Shown: positions 38,395 through 47,632, counted from the first letter of the stretch. The stretch is 60,019 bases of DNA from Lysobacteraceae bacterium PS02340 (GCA_029959605.1 JASCOC010000017.1:1-60019); one strand, 5' to 3'. A program made the numbers and translations. The notes: generated by a model not told the origin, from the sequence alone.

Positions 38395-38421
38395 TCCGCT
38401 GCCGCGCACGGGCGCGGATAC

Positions 38422-38449
38422 GAAGAAGCCCGCTTGCGCGGGCTTCTTC
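38422..38449. terminator. Bidirectional terminator between the MFS and dksA-like genes
   Basis: Twelve-base perfect arms GAAGAAGCCCGC (38422-38433) and GCGGGCTTCTTC (38438-38449) with a TTGC loop. It lies between converging genes; pyrimidine-rich flanks on both sides favour use in both directions. Confidence 0.88.
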
Positions 38450-38469
38450 TGACACCGGAACGACGACGA

Positions 38470-39501
38470 TCAGTCGCCCATCTGCTTCTGCAGATGTTCC
38501 CAACGCTCCTGCTCGTCGATCGTACGCTCGGCGGTCAGACGCGCTTCGAGACGGTCGAGACCGATCTCCTCGCCCGAATCGACGCTGTAGCCGTACTCGC
38601 CCGAGTCGACGCGCTTGAGCGTGCTGTCGATCTTGCCGATCAGCTTGCGGTAGCGGTCACGGGTACGCAGTTCGAGCGAGTTCTCGGTTTCGCGGGTGGC
38701 GCGTTCGGCTTCGTCGCCGACGTCACGCACTTCGTCCTTGAGATTCTCGATCGTCTGCTTGGATTCTTCGACCAGATCCGCACGCCAGTTCTGCAGGCGC
38801 TGGCGGAAGTACTCGAGCTGCAACGCGCTCATGTACTCCTCGTCGGCGCCGGGCTTGTAGCCCTGCGGAAGAATGGGACGACCTGTTTCTGCATCGGTCT
38901 TGTACTGCACGACCTTCACCTTTGTTCTTGGCGCCGGCTCTTGCTGGCGCGCAACGCCCGCGACGGCGACTTTGCCGACCGGACGTGGACGCTTCGTGGG
39001 AGTGGATGCCGGCACCGGCTTCGGCGCGGCGGCTTTCGCCGGAGCGGGAGCCTTCTTCGGGGCCTCCGTCTTCGGGGCGGCAGCGGACTTGTCGGCGATC
39101 GACTTGGCCGGTGCCGCCTTCTTCGCGACGGGCTTGGTCACCGCTGCGGAAGCAGCGGCCTTCGGCTTCGTCGCAGGCGGAGTGGCCGCGGCTTTCGCCG
39201 GGGCTGCTTTCGCCGTTTTCTTCGCGGGCGCGTTCTTCACAGGCGCGCTCTTGGCGGCCGTCTTCGTCGGCGCTGCCTTGGCGGCAGGCTTGGGCGCTGC
39301 CGGCTTCTTCGCGGGTGCCTTGACCGGCGCCTTCTTCGCAGCCGGCTTGGCGGGTGCGGCCTTGGCGACGGCCTTCTTCGGAGCCGGTGCCTTCTTGGCG
39401 GGCGGCTTGGTGACGGGGGCAGCCTTCTTCCCGACGGCTGCCTTCGCGGCGGGCTTTGCGGCCTTCTTGACGGCCTTCTTTGCGGGTTTCTTGACTGCCA
39501 C
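38470..39501 (-). CDS. dksA: DksA/TraR-family RNA polymerase-binding protein, cysteine-less, with long Lys/Ala/Pro tail
   Basis: DksA enters the RNA polymerase secondary channel and, with ppGpp, adjusts promoter use. The C-terminal 120 residues (from about 224) carry the DksA coiled coil and globular part. The four zinc cysteines of E. coli DksA are replaced by S306, S309, T327 and E330 ([20 protein letters not shown]). The coiled-coil tip is GDEAERA where E. coli has PDPVDRA. The first ~190 residues are a histone H1-like lysine/alanine/proline repeat that could bind nucleic acid. The start is GTG at 39501 with AAGGA upstream. Confidence 0.85.
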   Translation of the reverse strand: MAVKKPAKKAVKKAAKPAAKAAVGKKAAPVTKPPAKKAPAPKKAVAKAAPAKPAAKKAPVKAPAKKPAAPKPAAKAAPTKTAAKSAPVKNAPAKKTAKAAPAKAAATPPATKPKAAASAAVTKPVAKKAAPAKSIADKSAAAPKTEAPKKAPAPAKAAAPKPVPASTPTKRPRPVGKVAVAGVARQQEPAPRTKVKVVQYKTDAETGRPILPQGYKPGADEEYMSALQLEYFRQRLQNWRADLVEESKQTIENLKDEVRDVGDEAERATRETENSLELRTRDRYRKLIGKIDSTLKRVDSGEYGYSVDSGEEIGLDRLEARLTAERTIDEQERWEHLQKQMGD

Positions 39502-39613
39502 GTGCTGCGATCCTTGTCATTCCCTTGGGCGGGGAAGCGGCGTGTTATACCCTGCATGCCCCTGCAGCAGCAACCGTCCCGACCACCGTGTTCATCGCCC
39601 CCGCCGAGATGCC

Positions 39614-39850
39614 GTGATCGCGCGCCTGCTCATCTTCCTGCTGCGCGGCTACAAGCGCTTTATCAGCCCTCTGCTCGGCCCGCGCTGCCGCTTCCATCCC
39701 AGCTGCTCGTCGTACGCGATGGTCGCCATCGCCCGCTTCGGCGTGCTGCGTGGCGGCTGGCTCGCCCTGCGCCGTCTGTCGCGCTGCCATCCCCTGCATC
39801 CGGGCGGAAACGATCCCGTGCCGATGCCGAACCTGGACCCCAAGCCATGA
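39614..39850 (+). CDS. yidD: Membrane protein insertion efficiency factor YidD
   Basis: A 78-residue membrane-associated protein that aids YidC-dependent insertion. The signature [23 protein letters not shown] contains the conserved cysteines, followed by [13 protein letters not shown]. The start is GTG at 39614, since an ATG three bases earlier is in a frame that stops at once. yidD normally lies between rnpA and yidC; here it stands alone and its stop overlaps the dihydroorotase ATG (ATGA). Confidence 0.93.
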   Translation: MIARLLIFLLRGYKRFISPLLGPRCRFHPSCSSYAMVAIARFGVLRGGWLALRRLSRCHPLHPGGNDPVPMPNLDPKP

Positions 39851-41199
39851 CCTCGACCCTGATCCGCAATGCACGCCTCGTCAACGAAGGCCGCATCTTC
39901 GACGGCGACCTGCGCGTCGGCGCCGACGGCCGCATCGCCGCAATCGGCGGTGACCTCGCCGCCCGCGATGGCGACACGATCGTCGACGCTGCCGGCCGTT
40001 GGCTGCTGCCCGGCATGATCGACGACCAGGTGCACTTCCGCGAGCCGGGGATGGAGCACAAGGCCGACATGGCGACCGAGTCGGCCGCCGCGGTCGCTGG
40101 TGGCCTGACCAGCTTCATGGACATGCCCAACACCAGCCCGCCGACGCTCAGCGCCGACGTGCTGCAGGACAAGTATGACCGCGCCGCGGGTCGCGCGCGC
40201 GCGAACTACGGCTTCTACATGGGCGCGAGCAACGACAACCTCGACCACGTGCGCCGCATCGATCCGCTGACCACGCCGGGCGTCAAGGTGTTCATGGGCG
40301 CCTCGACCGGCAACATGCTGGTCGACAACCCCGAAACGCTCGACGGCATCTTCCGCGAGACTCCGGTGCCGATCATCACGCACTGCGAGGACACGCCGAC
40401 GATCGACGCGATCCAGCGCGAGTACGTTGCGAAGTACGGTGACGACATTCCGGCCGAATGCCATCCCGACATCCGCTCGCGCGAGGCGTGCATGAAGTCG
40501 ACGCAGCTGGCGCTGTCGCTGGCGCGCCATCACGACACCCGCCTGCACGTGCTGCACATCTCGACCGCCGACGAACTGGCGCTGTTCGAACGCGGGCCGC
40601 TGGTCGATGCCGCCGGCAAGCTGCGCAAGCGCATCACTGCCGAGACCTGCGTCCACTTCCTGCGTTTCGACCGCGCCGACTACGCGCGCCTGGGGCACCT
40701 GATCAAGTGCAACCCGGCGATCAAGGACGCCGCCGACCGCGAGGCACTGCTGCGCGCGCTGGCCAACGACGTCATCGACGTGCTGGCGACCGATCACGCG
40801 CCGCATCTGTTGAGCGAGAAAGAGAATCCCTACACGCGCGCGCCGAGCGGCCTGCCGCTGGTGCAGTTCGCGCTCAACGCCGCGCTCGAATGCGTGCACG
40901 AAGGCCACTTCGACATCACCCGCGTGGTGCAGAAGTTCGCGCACGCACCGGCGCAGCTGTTCGACGTCGCCGAGCGCGGCTTCCTGCGCGAAGGCTATTT
41001 CGCGGATCTGGTGATGGTGGAGGACACGCCGTTCACCGTGACGCGCGAGCAGGTGCTGTCGAAGTGTGGCTGGTCGCCGTTCGAAGGCACGACGTTCCGC
41101 TCGCGCATCGCCTCGACCTGGGTCAACGGGCGTCTGGCTTGGGACGGCGCGCAGCTCGTCGGCGAGGCGGCCGGCCAGCGTCTCGCGTTCGCCCGCTGA
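39847..41199 (+). CDS. Dihydroorotase (amidohydrolase, class I-like; Q-x-H variant)
   Basis: Closes carbamoyl aspartate to dihydroorotate in pyrimidine synthesis. The 450-residue amidohydrolase has [13 protein letters not shown] at about residues 55-67, [15 protein letters not shown], the metal-lysine segment [13 protein letters not shown], histidines in ITHCED and LHVLHIST, and the catalytic aspartate in VLATDHAPH. The canonical first metal ligand is D-x-H-x-H; here it reads D-D-Q-V-H, so the first histidine is glutamine. I recall the same change in a subfamily annotated as dihydroorotase. Hydantoinase-like activity is a less likely alternative. Confidence 0.85.
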   Translation: MTSTLIRNARLVNEGRIFDGDLRVGADGRIAAIGGDLAARDGDTIVDAAGRWLLPGMIDDQVHFREPGMEHKADMATESAAAVAGGLTSFMDMPNTSPPTLSADVLQDKYDRAAGRARANYGFYMGASNDNLDHVRRIDPLTTPGVKVFMGASTGNMLVDNPETLDGIFRETPVPIITHCEDTPTIDAIQREYVAKYGDDIPAECHPDIRSREACMKSTQLALSLARHHDTRLHVLHISTADELALFERGPLVDAAGKLRKRITAETCVHFLRFDRADYARLGHLIKCNPAIKDAADREALLRALANDVIDVLATDHAPHLLSEKENPYTRAPSGLPLVQFALNAALECVHEGHFDITRVVQKFAHAPAQLFDVAERGFLREGYFADLVMVEDTPFTVTREQVLSKCGWSPFEGTTFRSRIASTWVNGRLAWDGAQLVGEAAGQRLAFAR

Positions 41200-41274
41200 C
41201 GCCCTCGCGACACTGCGTCTTCATCGTCGGGTGCGTAGCGTGCCCGGCGCATTTCTTTCCTGCCGGACCCCCGC

Positions 41275-42111
41275 ATGTCCCTGCTCCGCCGTCTGCCATT
41301 CGTCTGTTGTCTGATCCTCGTACTGTTCGTGTCCGCGGCTCCGCTGGCAGCGCAGGACGCGGGGGATGTGCGGTTCCCGGCGCAGGTGCAACAGGGCAGC
41401 CTCGTGATCGGCAAGGTGCCCGCCGGCAGCCAGGTCCGGTATCGGGACCGCGCGCTGCGCGTGAGTGGCTACGGCACCGTGGTGCTCGGCGTCGGGCGTG
41501 ACGAGGCCGGCCCCGTGCAGGTCGAGGTCACACGCGCCGACGGCAGCCGCCAGTCGGCATCGATCGCGATCACTCCGCGTGACTGGCCGGTCGAGCGCGT
41601 CAACGGTGTGCCCCCGGCCACGGTGAATCCGCCGGCGGCGATCGCCGAACGCATCCGTCGCGAGCAGGCGCAGGTCACCGAAGCGCGCGTGCGCGACGAC
41701 GACCGCGTGGATTTCGGCAACGGTTTCATCCGTCCGGTCGAAGGCCGCATCAGCGGACGCTTCGGTCGTGCCCGCGCCTACAACGGCCAGCCCGGCTCAC
41801 CGCATTCGGGCATGGACATCGCCGCGCCCACCGGCACGCCGGTCAAGGCGCCGGCTGCGGGCATCGTCACGTTCGCGAGACCCGATCTTTATCTGACCGG
41901 CGGCACGCTGCTGCTCGATCACGGACACGGCGTGAGTTCGAACTTCCTGCACCTCTCGCGCATCGACGCGAAGGTGGGCGATCGCGTCGAACAGGGTCAG
42001 GTGATCGGCGCGGTCGGCGCAACGGGGCGCGCGACCGGGCCGCATCTGCACTGGGGCATGAACTGGCTGGATGTGCGGGTGGATCCGCAACTGGTGCTGG
42101 AGCGGCCGTAG
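41275..42111 (+). CDS. Exported M23-family (LytM) peptidoglycan endopeptidase
   Basis: A 278-residue exported protein: signal peptide ending PLAAQ, a beta-rich N-terminal domain, then an M23 domain from about residue 155. The zinc ligands are visible in SPHSGMDIAAP (H and D) and in GPHLHWGM. A complete ligand set suggests an active endopeptidase rather than an EnvC/NlpD-type activator. It starts 75 bases after the dihydroorotase gene. Its target bond and role (growth, division or recycling) are not shown. Confidence 0.9.
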   Translation: MSLLRRLPFVCCLILVLFVSAAPLAAQDAGDVRFPAQVQQGSLVIGKVPAGSQVRYRDRALRVSGYGTVVLGVGRDEAGPVQVEVTRADGSRQSASIAITPRDWPVERVNGVPPATVNPPAAIAERIRREQAQVTEARVRDDDRVDFGNGFIRPVEGRISGRFGRARAYNGQPGSPHSGMDIAAPTGTPVKAPAAGIVTFARPDLYLTGGTLLLDHGHGVSSNFLHLSRIDAKVGDRVEQGQVIGAVGATGRATGPHLHWGMNWLDVRVDPQLVLERP

Positions 42112-42165
42112 CCGATTCCTGATCACGCGCACTGGCCACGCGATTTCGCGCGCGTTCGTCCAGCT

Positions 42166-42286
42166 CGTCATTCCGGCGAACGCCGAAAGCGCTCCTCAAC
42201 AGCCGGCTGGCTGGTCATCCAGCGACGCGTGGATCGAGCACATCGCAACGGCAAGCCACTGGATTCCGGCGTTCGCCGGAATGACG
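42166..42286. repeat. 121-base MITE-like element with 20-base perfect terminal inverted repeats
   Basis: CGTCATTCCGGCGAACGCCG at 42166-42185 is repeated as its exact inverse at 42267-42286. The right end is also a palindrome (ATTCCGGCG-TT-CGCCGGAAT). There is no coding capacity. Elements with such CATTCC...GGAATG ends are dispersed between genes in Xanthomonadaceae. It fills most of the gap between the M23 and folE2 genes. Confidence 0.72.
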
Positions 42287-42351
42287 GCCCGAGGGTCGTC
42301 AGGGTGACGGCGTCATCAGCACGATCACGCGCCTCATTCCTCAGGGAAGCA

Positions 42352-43266
42352 TTACGGCCCGCTCACCCGCGCCACCGCGTCGTGCGCGTGCAGGCTTTCG
42401 AAGTGCGAGACCTTGGCCTCGAAACGCGACACGCGCGGGTCGGCCGACAGCGCCGCGGCGACGCGACGGGCCGCGTCCTCGCAGAACATCAGGTTCTCGG
42501 CATTGAGGCTGGCGAAGGCCTGCTCGTCTTCGCGTTTGACCGCTGTCTGCACCGGCGTGCCGAGCGCGTGCTCCAGCGCATCGACGATCGCGAGGATCGG
42601 AAACGTGTCGACGTCCGCGCCCAGCGTCAGACGCACGTCGGCGCGGCTGCGCTGGGCGTGCGGCGTCGCTGCAAGACCGCGCGGGGATTCCAGCCAGTCG
42701 CGCACTGCGTCGTACCCGCTCGTCTCGGGCGTGAAATCGCCGGCGAAACGCGCGGCATTGAGCTGGCGCGACAGCGCGGCCGATGCCGGACAGGTGCTCG
42801 AATATTCGACCGACAGCGACAGCGTCAGCGCCAGCCCGTCCGGGCCGAGTACGGCGTCGATCTCGACCGGATAGGTTTTCCAGCCACTGTGCGCGCTGGC
42901 CAGTGCGGGCCGGCGCAGCAGCTGGCCGTAGCGCAGCGTGAGCTGCACGCGATCGGCGAGACCGCGCTGCGAGTCGATGCAGTCACGCAGCACGCGCGCC
43001 AGCGTGTCGCGATCCAGCACCTGGCTCGACAGCGCGTCCTGCAGATGCAGGTACAGGCGCGACATGTGGATGCCGCGCGCGTCGGGGTCGATCAGGTTCA
43101 CGCCGATGTCGGCCGACGCCGGCACCGTGACCGCGCTGCCGTCGGCATCCTCGATGCGCAGCGGCAAGGCGATGTTGCCCATGCCCACCCAGTCCAGCAG
43201 GCGCGCGGCCTGGGCCTGGTCGCCGGCGACGTCGGGAAGGCGGTCGGTGGAAGATGCGGTGCTCAA
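42352..43266 (-). CDS. folE2: GTP cyclohydrolase FolE2 (GCYH-IB)
   Basis: Makes dihydroneopterin triphosphate from GTP, the first step of folate synthesis; the type IB enzyme uses metals other than zinc and often replaces FolE under zinc limitation. The 304-residue protein has LPDVAG at the start, DIGVNLIDPDARGIHMSRLY, the cysteine segment SSTCPASAAL, and the C-terminal ENLMFCEDAARR. The start appears to be TTG at 43266; no ATG or GTG fits and no strong ribosome-binding site is visible, so it is uncertain. A Zur site was not found by eye. Confidence 0.88.
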   Translation of the reverse strand: MSTASSTDRLPDVAGDQAQAARLLDWVGMGNIALPLRIEDADGSAVTVPASADIGVNLIDPDARGIHMSRLYLHLQDALSSQVLDRDTLARVLRDCIDSQRGLADRVQLTLRYGQLLRRPALASAHSGWKTYPVEIDAVLGPDGLALTLSLSVEYSSTCPASAALSRQLNAARFAGDFTPETSGYDAVRDWLESPRGLAATPHAQRSRADVRLTLGADVDTFPILAIVDALEHALGTPVQTAVKREDEQAFASLNAENLMFCEDAARRVAAALSADPRVSRFEAKVSHFESLHAHDAVARVSGP

Positions 43267-43300
43267 GACGGGACTCGTGGCGTTGGGCGGGAATGACGCA

Positions 43301-43325
43301 ACGGGCGCCGGTATGCGGCGCCCGT
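43301..43325 (-). other. Hairpin after the phytoene-synthase-like gene
   Basis: Nine-base perfect arms ACGGGCGCC (43301-43309) and GGCGCCCGT (43317-43325). It lies 80 bases past the stop of the gene at 43405 and 35 bases before folE2. It lacks a T-run, so it may be a factor-dependent terminator or a 3'-end stabiliser. Confidence 0.45.
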
Positions 43326-43404
43326 CGTGGGGCCTCAGTCTACCGGCTCGTCCGCATCGACCCCCGCAACGCTGCGTTTCCGCGCCCGTTCGCGCGGGCG
43401 ATGT

Positions 43405-44079
43405 TCAGCGCGGACGCGCGGCCCGCCAGCTCGACCACAGCACGCGTGGACCCGGCCCCGGACGGCTCACGCCCTCACGCGCGAGCACGCGCAGACGCGC
43501 GCCGAGGATCGCGTTCGCGATCCGGCGCGGCCGCGTGCCGGCACCGGGTGCGGGCCAGCCGGCCAGCAGATGCGCAGCGAGCGGCTGGTCAGTGCGGACG
43601 AAGGCCTGCATCGCCAGCAGCGGCGTGGCATCGATACGAACGTCGCCACTGTCGCGGCTGCCGTCGCCGAACAGACGCGATTCGCAGGCGGCGATCGCCA
43701 GCGCGAGATCCTGCAGCTGGGCGAGATTGCGCACTGTATCGGCGGGATGTTCGCGGGTCGCGGGCAACAGGCGCAGCGCCAGCGCGAGCGTCTGCCACGG
43801 CGCATCCACCCGCTGCAGCTGCGACCCGAGCGGATGCCGGCGCGCGCCCTTGCCCCAGCCCTGCAGCTCGTCCTGCCACCACGCGAGTTTCGCCAGACCC
43901 GGCGTCGCGTCGGTGCCGGCCCAGGCCGCATCGCACAACTCGTCGATCAGCGAAAACCACGGCGCCGCGCGCTCACGCTGCTCCGATGCGACGAAGGCCA
44001 TGCCGATGCGCCACTCCGGCCACCGCGCCTGCCACTTGCCGACGAAATCCTCGTCACCCGACTGCATCGCCGCGCTCAT
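43405..44079 (-). CDS. Squalene/phytoene synthase-like protein, short and degenerate
   Basis: A 224-residue cytoplasmic protein. The stretch KLAWWQDELQGWGKGARRHPLG near residue 64 matches the squalene/phytoene synthase pattern K-x-x-W-W-x-x-E-L...HP, but the protein is much shorter than the usual ~280 residues and I cannot find either DxxxD prenyl-diphosphate motif. It is probably not an active prenyl synthase; related proteins include non-catalytic assembly factors, so a scaffold or assembly role is possible. The ATG overlaps the upstream phosphatase stop (ATGA), placing it last in the mtaD-ubiG-mupP operon. Confidence 0.6.
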   Translation of the reverse strand: MSAAMQSGDEDFVGKWQARWPEWRIGMAFVASEQRERAAPWFSLIDELCDAAWAGTDATPGLAKLAWWQDELQGWGKGARRHPLGSQLQRVDAPWQTLALALRLLPATREHPADTVRNLAQLQDLALAIAACESRLFGDGSRDSGDVRIDATPLLAMQAFVRTDQPLAAHLLAGWPAPGAGTRPRRIANAILGARLRVLAREGVSRPGPGPRVLWSSWRAARPR

Positions 44080-44762
44080 CGCTGCGGCCAGCCGGCAGGC
44101 TCGACCAGCGCCTGCACCGCGTCCAGCATCACGTCGCCCTGCCAGGTGCGTGGATCGTCGTCATCGACGCGATAGCCCCACAAGGCAACGACAGATCCCA
44201 TCCCCGCGGCACGTGCAGCAGCGATGTCGCGCGCGTCGTCTCCGACATAGACGCAGTCCGCCGCCGCGATGCCGATCGCGTCCGCCGCGTGCAGCAGCGG
44301 CAGCGGATGCGGCTTGCGTTCGGCCAGCGTGTCGCCGCCAATCAGCACCGCGCAGCGATCCTGCCAGCCGAGCTGCGGCAGGATCTGCGCCGCCAGATAT
44401 TCCGGCTTGTTGGTGACGATGCCCCAGGGCGTGCCGGCGGCTTCGAGTGCGGCCAGCATCGCTTCGACGCCGTCGAACAGCACGCTGTGGCGACCGAGTT
44501 CTTCGGCGTAGACCGCGAGAAACTCGGGCACGAGCGCGGTCACGCCATCCGTATCGAGTTCGGGAAACGCGACCGAGGCCATCGCCCGTGCGCCGCGCGA
44601 CACGACGGGCCGGATCTCGGACAGCGCCAACGGCGGACGATCGCGGCTGGCGCGCATCCGGTTGACGGTCGCGAGCATGTCGGGCGCGCTGTCGAGCAGC
44701 GTGCCGTCGAGATCGAACAATGCGCCGGCCGGGAACCGGGGAGCAGGACTGGAATCGCTCAC
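44076..44762 (-). CDS. mupP: HAD phosphatase, probable N-acetylmuramic acid 6-phosphate phosphatase MupP (Gph-like)
   Basis: A 228-residue HAD-family phosphatase: DxD motif [10 protein letters not shown], motif II VTNKPE, lysine in ERKPHPLPL, and acidic motif [10 protein letters not shown]. By sequence it could be phosphoglycolate phosphatase (Gph). Its place directly after ubiG, with a GTGA overlap and mtaD before, matches the Pseudomonas mtaD-ubiG-mupP neighbourhood, where MupP removes phosphate from MurNAc-6-P in cell-wall recycling. The MupP call rests on context; amgK/murU are not in this window. Confidence 0.75.
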   Translation of the reverse strand: MSDSSPAPRFPAGALFDLDGTLLDSAPDMLATVNRMRASRDRPPLALSEIRPVVSRGARAMASVAFPELDTDGVTALVPEFLAVYAEELGRHSVLFDGVEAMLAALEAAGTPWGIVTNKPEYLAAQILPQLGWQDRCAVLIGGDTLAERKPHPLPLLHAADAIGIAAADCVYVGDDARDIAAARAAGMGSVVALWGYRVDDDDPRTWQGDVMLDAVQALVEPAGWPQR

Positions 44763-45469
44763 TGCGGTTTCCGCGCCCAGGCCAGGTAGTTCACGTCGGT
44801 ACGCGGGATCAGGCGCGCACCGTTGCGCCAGGGCTCGTACATCAGACCGGTGACGTCCTGCAGTTCCAGACCGGCTTCGCGCAGCCAGCCACCGAGTTCG
44901 GACGGCTTGATGAAAGCCGCGTACTGGTGGGTACCGCGCGGGAGCAGGCGCGCCACGTATTCGGCGCCGACGATCGCCAGCGCGAACGCGGCCGGCGTGC
45001 GGTTGAGCGTGGACACGAACAGCGAGCCGCCCGGCTTGAGCAGCGTGGCGCAGGCTTTCAGGATCGCGGCCGGGTCCGGCACGTGCTCGAGCATTTCCAT
45101 GCAGGTCACCGCATCGAAGCTGCCCGGCTGTTCGGCGGCGAGCGCCTCGACCGACTGCACGCGGTAATCGACCTGCACGCCGCTTTCGAGGCCGTGCAGC
45201 TTCGCGACCTTGACCAGATCCTCGGCCAGATCGATCGCGGTCACGCGCGCACTGCGCTGCGCCAGCGCCTCGCTGAGCAGGCCGCCGCCGCAGCCGACGT
45301 CGAGAATGCGGGCGTCGTCGAGGCGGGTGCGCTCGCGCACGTAATCCAGCCGCACCGGATTGAGCGCATGCAGCGCCTTCTGCGGACCGTCGGCATCCCA
45401 CCAGCGGTTGGCGAGCGCACCGAACTTGTCGAGTTCGGCCTGATGGAAGTTGTCGCGTGCTGCCGTCAT
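44759..45469 (-). CDS. ubiG: Ubiquinone biosynthesis O-methyltransferase UbiG
   Basis: SAM-dependent enzyme that performs both O-methylations in ubiquinone synthesis. The 236-residue protein has the typical start [19 protein letters not shown], the SAM-binding [16 protein letters not shown], and the [11 protein letters not shown] segment. The ATG at 45469 lies 10 bases after the mtaD stop. Having mtaD (which clears S-adenosylhomocysteine) directly upstream makes sense for a methyltransferase operon. Confidence 0.95.
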   Translation of the reverse strand: MTAARDNFHQAELDKFGALANRWWDADGPQKALHALNPVRLDYVRERTRLDDARILDVGCGGGLLSEALAQRSARVTAIDLAEDLVKVAKLHGLESGVQVDYRVQSVEALAAEQPGSFDAVTCMEMLEHVPDPAAILKACATLLKPGGSLFVSTLNRTPAAFALAIVGAEYVARLLPRGTHQYAAFIKPSELGGWLREAGLELQDVTGLMYEPWRNGARLIPRTDVNYLAWARKPQ

Positions 45470-45479
45470 TGCAGTGTCC

Positions 45480-46829
45480 TCATGCGCCGTTGCGCAGCGT
45501 GGCGATGCGCCCGCGCCATTGACGCGCGTTCGCGGTGATGGCGTCGAGATCGAACCCGACCAGGGTGCGCGACTGCAGCTTGGGCTGTCCGGCGATCCAC
45601 ACGTCGCCAACCTGGTGGCGACCGGTCGCGTAGACCAGTTGCGAGACCACGTGATGCAGCGGCTGGGTCTCGATCGGCGACAGATCGACGCAGATCAGGT
45701 CGGCCTGCTTGCCCGGCTCGATCGATCCGATGCGATCGCCGAAGCCGACCGCCTTCGCGCCACCCAGCGTCGCCGCGCGCAGCGCGGTGAACGCATCGAA
45801 GCCCGCCGCGTCGTTGGCGACCGCCTTGGCGAGGATCGCCGCGGTGCGGGTTTCGCCGAACATGTCGAGATCGTTGTTACTGGCCACGCCGTCGGTGCCG
45901 ATCGCGAGATTCACGCCGGCGCGTTCCAGCGCACACGCCGGGCAGAAGCCAGAGGCCAGCTTGAGATTGGATTCGGGGCAATGCACCACGCTGACACCGC
46001 GCTCGGCGCACAGGTGGATCTCGGCCTCGGTCAGCTGGGTCATGTGCACCGCGATCAGGCGGTCGTTGACCAGACCGAGGCGATCGAGGCGCGCGATCGG
46101 CCGCTGGCCGTGCTGGTCGATCGACTGCTGCACTTCCTGCGCGGTCTCGTGCAGATGCAGATGCACCGGCAGATCGAGCTGGTCGGCGAGCATGCGCACA
46201 CGCTCGAAGTTCGCGTCGTTGACCGTGTACGGCGCATGCGGCGCGAACGCCATCGAGATCAACGGATCGTCGCGCCACTGGTCGTGGACTTCGCCGGCGC
46301 GCTCGAAATACTCGTCGTCGCTCGAGGCCCACGCGGTCGGGAAATCGATGACCGGCAGGCCGACACGCGCACGGAACCCGTGGCGCTTGTAGACAGCGGC
46401 CTGCACATCGGGGAAGAAATAGTTCTCGTTGACGCAGGTGGTGCCGCCGCGAATCATCTCGGCCAGCGCCAGCGCCACGCCGTCGGCGACGAACTCCGGA
46501 CCGATCACGGCGCCTTCGATCGGCCAGATGTGCTCCTGCAGCCAGACTTTCAGCGGCAGATCGTCGGCAATGCCGCGCAGCAGCGTCATCGGGTTGTGGG
46601 TGTGCGCGTTGACCAGGCCGGGCAGCAGCGCCGAATGCGGCCGCGATACTGTCTCGGCCGGCGCGAAACGCTGCCGCGCTTCGGCGATCGGCAACACCGC
46701 GACGATCACGCCGCGATCCACCGCGACCGCGTGGTCGTCGAGCACCACCGCGTGCGGTTCGACGGGCACCACGTGCGCGGCTTCGATCAGCAGGTCGATG
46801 GATTGCGGGATCGCGTCGTGCATGCTCAT
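45480..46829 (-). CDS. mtaD: 5-methylthioadenosine/S-adenosylhomocysteine deaminase (TRZ/ATZ-family amidohydrolase)
   Basis: Deaminates MTA or SAH. The 449-residue amidohydrolase has the metal motif [11 protein letters not shown] (about residues 71-81), [46 protein letters not shown] and the catalytic aspartate in [14 protein letters not shown]. The ATG at 46829 overlaps the upstream stop (ATGA); another ATG lies two codons in. The neighbourhood with ubiG supports the MTA/SAH role over triazine or guanine hydrolysis. Confidence 0.9.
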   Translation of the reverse strand: MSMHDAIPQSIDLLIEAAHVVPVEPHAVVLDDHAVAVDRGVIVAVLPIAEARQRFAPAETVSRPHSALLPGLVNAHTHNPMTLLRGIADDLPLKVWLQEHIWPIEGAVIGPEFVADGVALALAEMIRGGTTCVNENYFFPDVQAAVYKRHGFRARVGLPVIDFPTAWASSDDEYFERAGEVHDQWRDDPLISMAFAPHAPYTVNDANFERVRMLADQLDLPVHLHLHETAQEVQQSIDQHGQRPIARLDRLGLVNDRLIAVHMTQLTEAEIHLCAERGVSVVHCPESNLKLASGFCPACALERAGVNLAIGTDGVASNNDLDMFGETRTAAILAKAVANDAAGFDAFTALRAATLGGAKAVGFGDRIGSIEPGKQADLICVDLSPIETQPLHHVVSQLVYATGRHQVGDVWIAGQPKLQSRTLVGFDLDAITANARQWRGRIATLRNGA

Positions 46830-47632
46830 TCGTCCTCGGGGGCCTGGGTCCAGAAGAACCCGTTCTGCAGCACGCTGGTGTCGTAGCGCGTGCCGTCGTA
46901 ACGCACGACGCGGCTGTCGCGACGGCGCACGGTCTGTTCCGCAGCGGTGGTGGCGGCGCTTTCGATCCGCGCCACATTGGCGGTCACGCGCAGATCCGCG
47001 AACCCGTGGTGCGCGCTCCGCTCCACGCCGATGGTGAACGCCGCTTCCTCGGTCACCAGGCGCTGGCCCTGGGCCCAGCTGCAGGGCTCGCCTTCCACGC
47101 GCGCCCAGAAGTCGGTGTAGGAATTGAACACCGGCCTGAGCACGTCACCTTCGCGCACGTACAGCGTGAGTGCGTCGTTGACGCGGCCATCTGGACAGCT
47201 GGGGCCCGGCGCCGAGCTGCGCACCTTCACGCCGAACGCGCGCACGCCCCTGGCCAGATCGTAGCGCGCGGTGTCGAGCATCAGTCCGTCCTCGATCAAC
47301 GCGAACGCCGCGTCCTCGGTGAGATCGGTCTCGTGCACGGCGCGGATGTCGGCCTCCTGCGCACCGAGCACCGCGATCACCAGACGCAGCACGCGCCCGT
47401 CGGCGTCAGATGCGGGCAAGGGATAGGCCACCGCCGCAAGTGCGAGCGATTCGTCGTAAGGCCACACCTTGCAGGCCTCGGCCACCAGCGGTACGTCGTC
47501 GCCCGCCGGCAGCAGTGATGCCTGGGTCAATGCATAGAGGGTCTGCAGCGGACAGGCGTCCTTGGCGGACGCCACCCCCGACGCGACTGCGGCCGCGAGC
47601 AGCAACGCGCCGGCCGCGAGGCGCCGGCGCAT
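46826..47632 (-). CDS. Exported hypothetical protein
   Basis: A 268-residue protein with an N-terminal signal peptide (RRRLAAGALLLAAAVASGVASA). The mature part has about five cysteines that could pair in the periplasm (DACPLQ, AEACKVWP, PSCPDG, EPCSW) and several acidic beta segments. I do not recognise a family. The ATG at 47632 is chosen because it begins the signal peptide; the frame is open back to 47737 but only via TTG. It overlaps mtaD (ATGA) and follows efp, so it may be the first gene of the mtaD-ubiG operon. Confidence 0.7.
   Translation of the reverse strand: MRRRLAAGALLLAAAVASGVASAKDACPLQTLYALTQASLLPAGDDVPLVAEACKVWPYDESLALAAVAYPLPASDADGRVLRLVIAVLGAQEADIRAVHETDLTEDAAFALIEDGLMLDTARYDLARGVRAFGVKVRSSAPGPSCPDGRVNDALTLYVREGDVLRPVFNSYTDFWARVEGEPCSWAQGQRLVTEEAAFTIGVERSAHHGFADLRVTANVARIESAATTAAEQTVRRRDSRVVRYDGTRYDTSVLQNGFFWTQAPEDE

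Noticed and set aside
38980..39500. Repetitive DNA as a CRISPR or tandem-repeat array
   Set aside because: The repetition reflects AAK/PAK-type codons of the protein tail; there are no fixed-length repeats with unique spacers.
38873..39601. Alanine/phenylalanine-rich plus-strand frame before yidD, looking like a membrane protein
   Set aside because: It is the antisense of the Lys/Ala/Pro repeat of the DksA homologue; only the last 78 codons (yidD) are real.
44076..45401. A fusion frame of 441 codons covering the phosphatase and antisense of ubiG
   Set aside because: The upstream half is an out-of-frame reading of ubiG; the phosphatase begins at GTG 44762.
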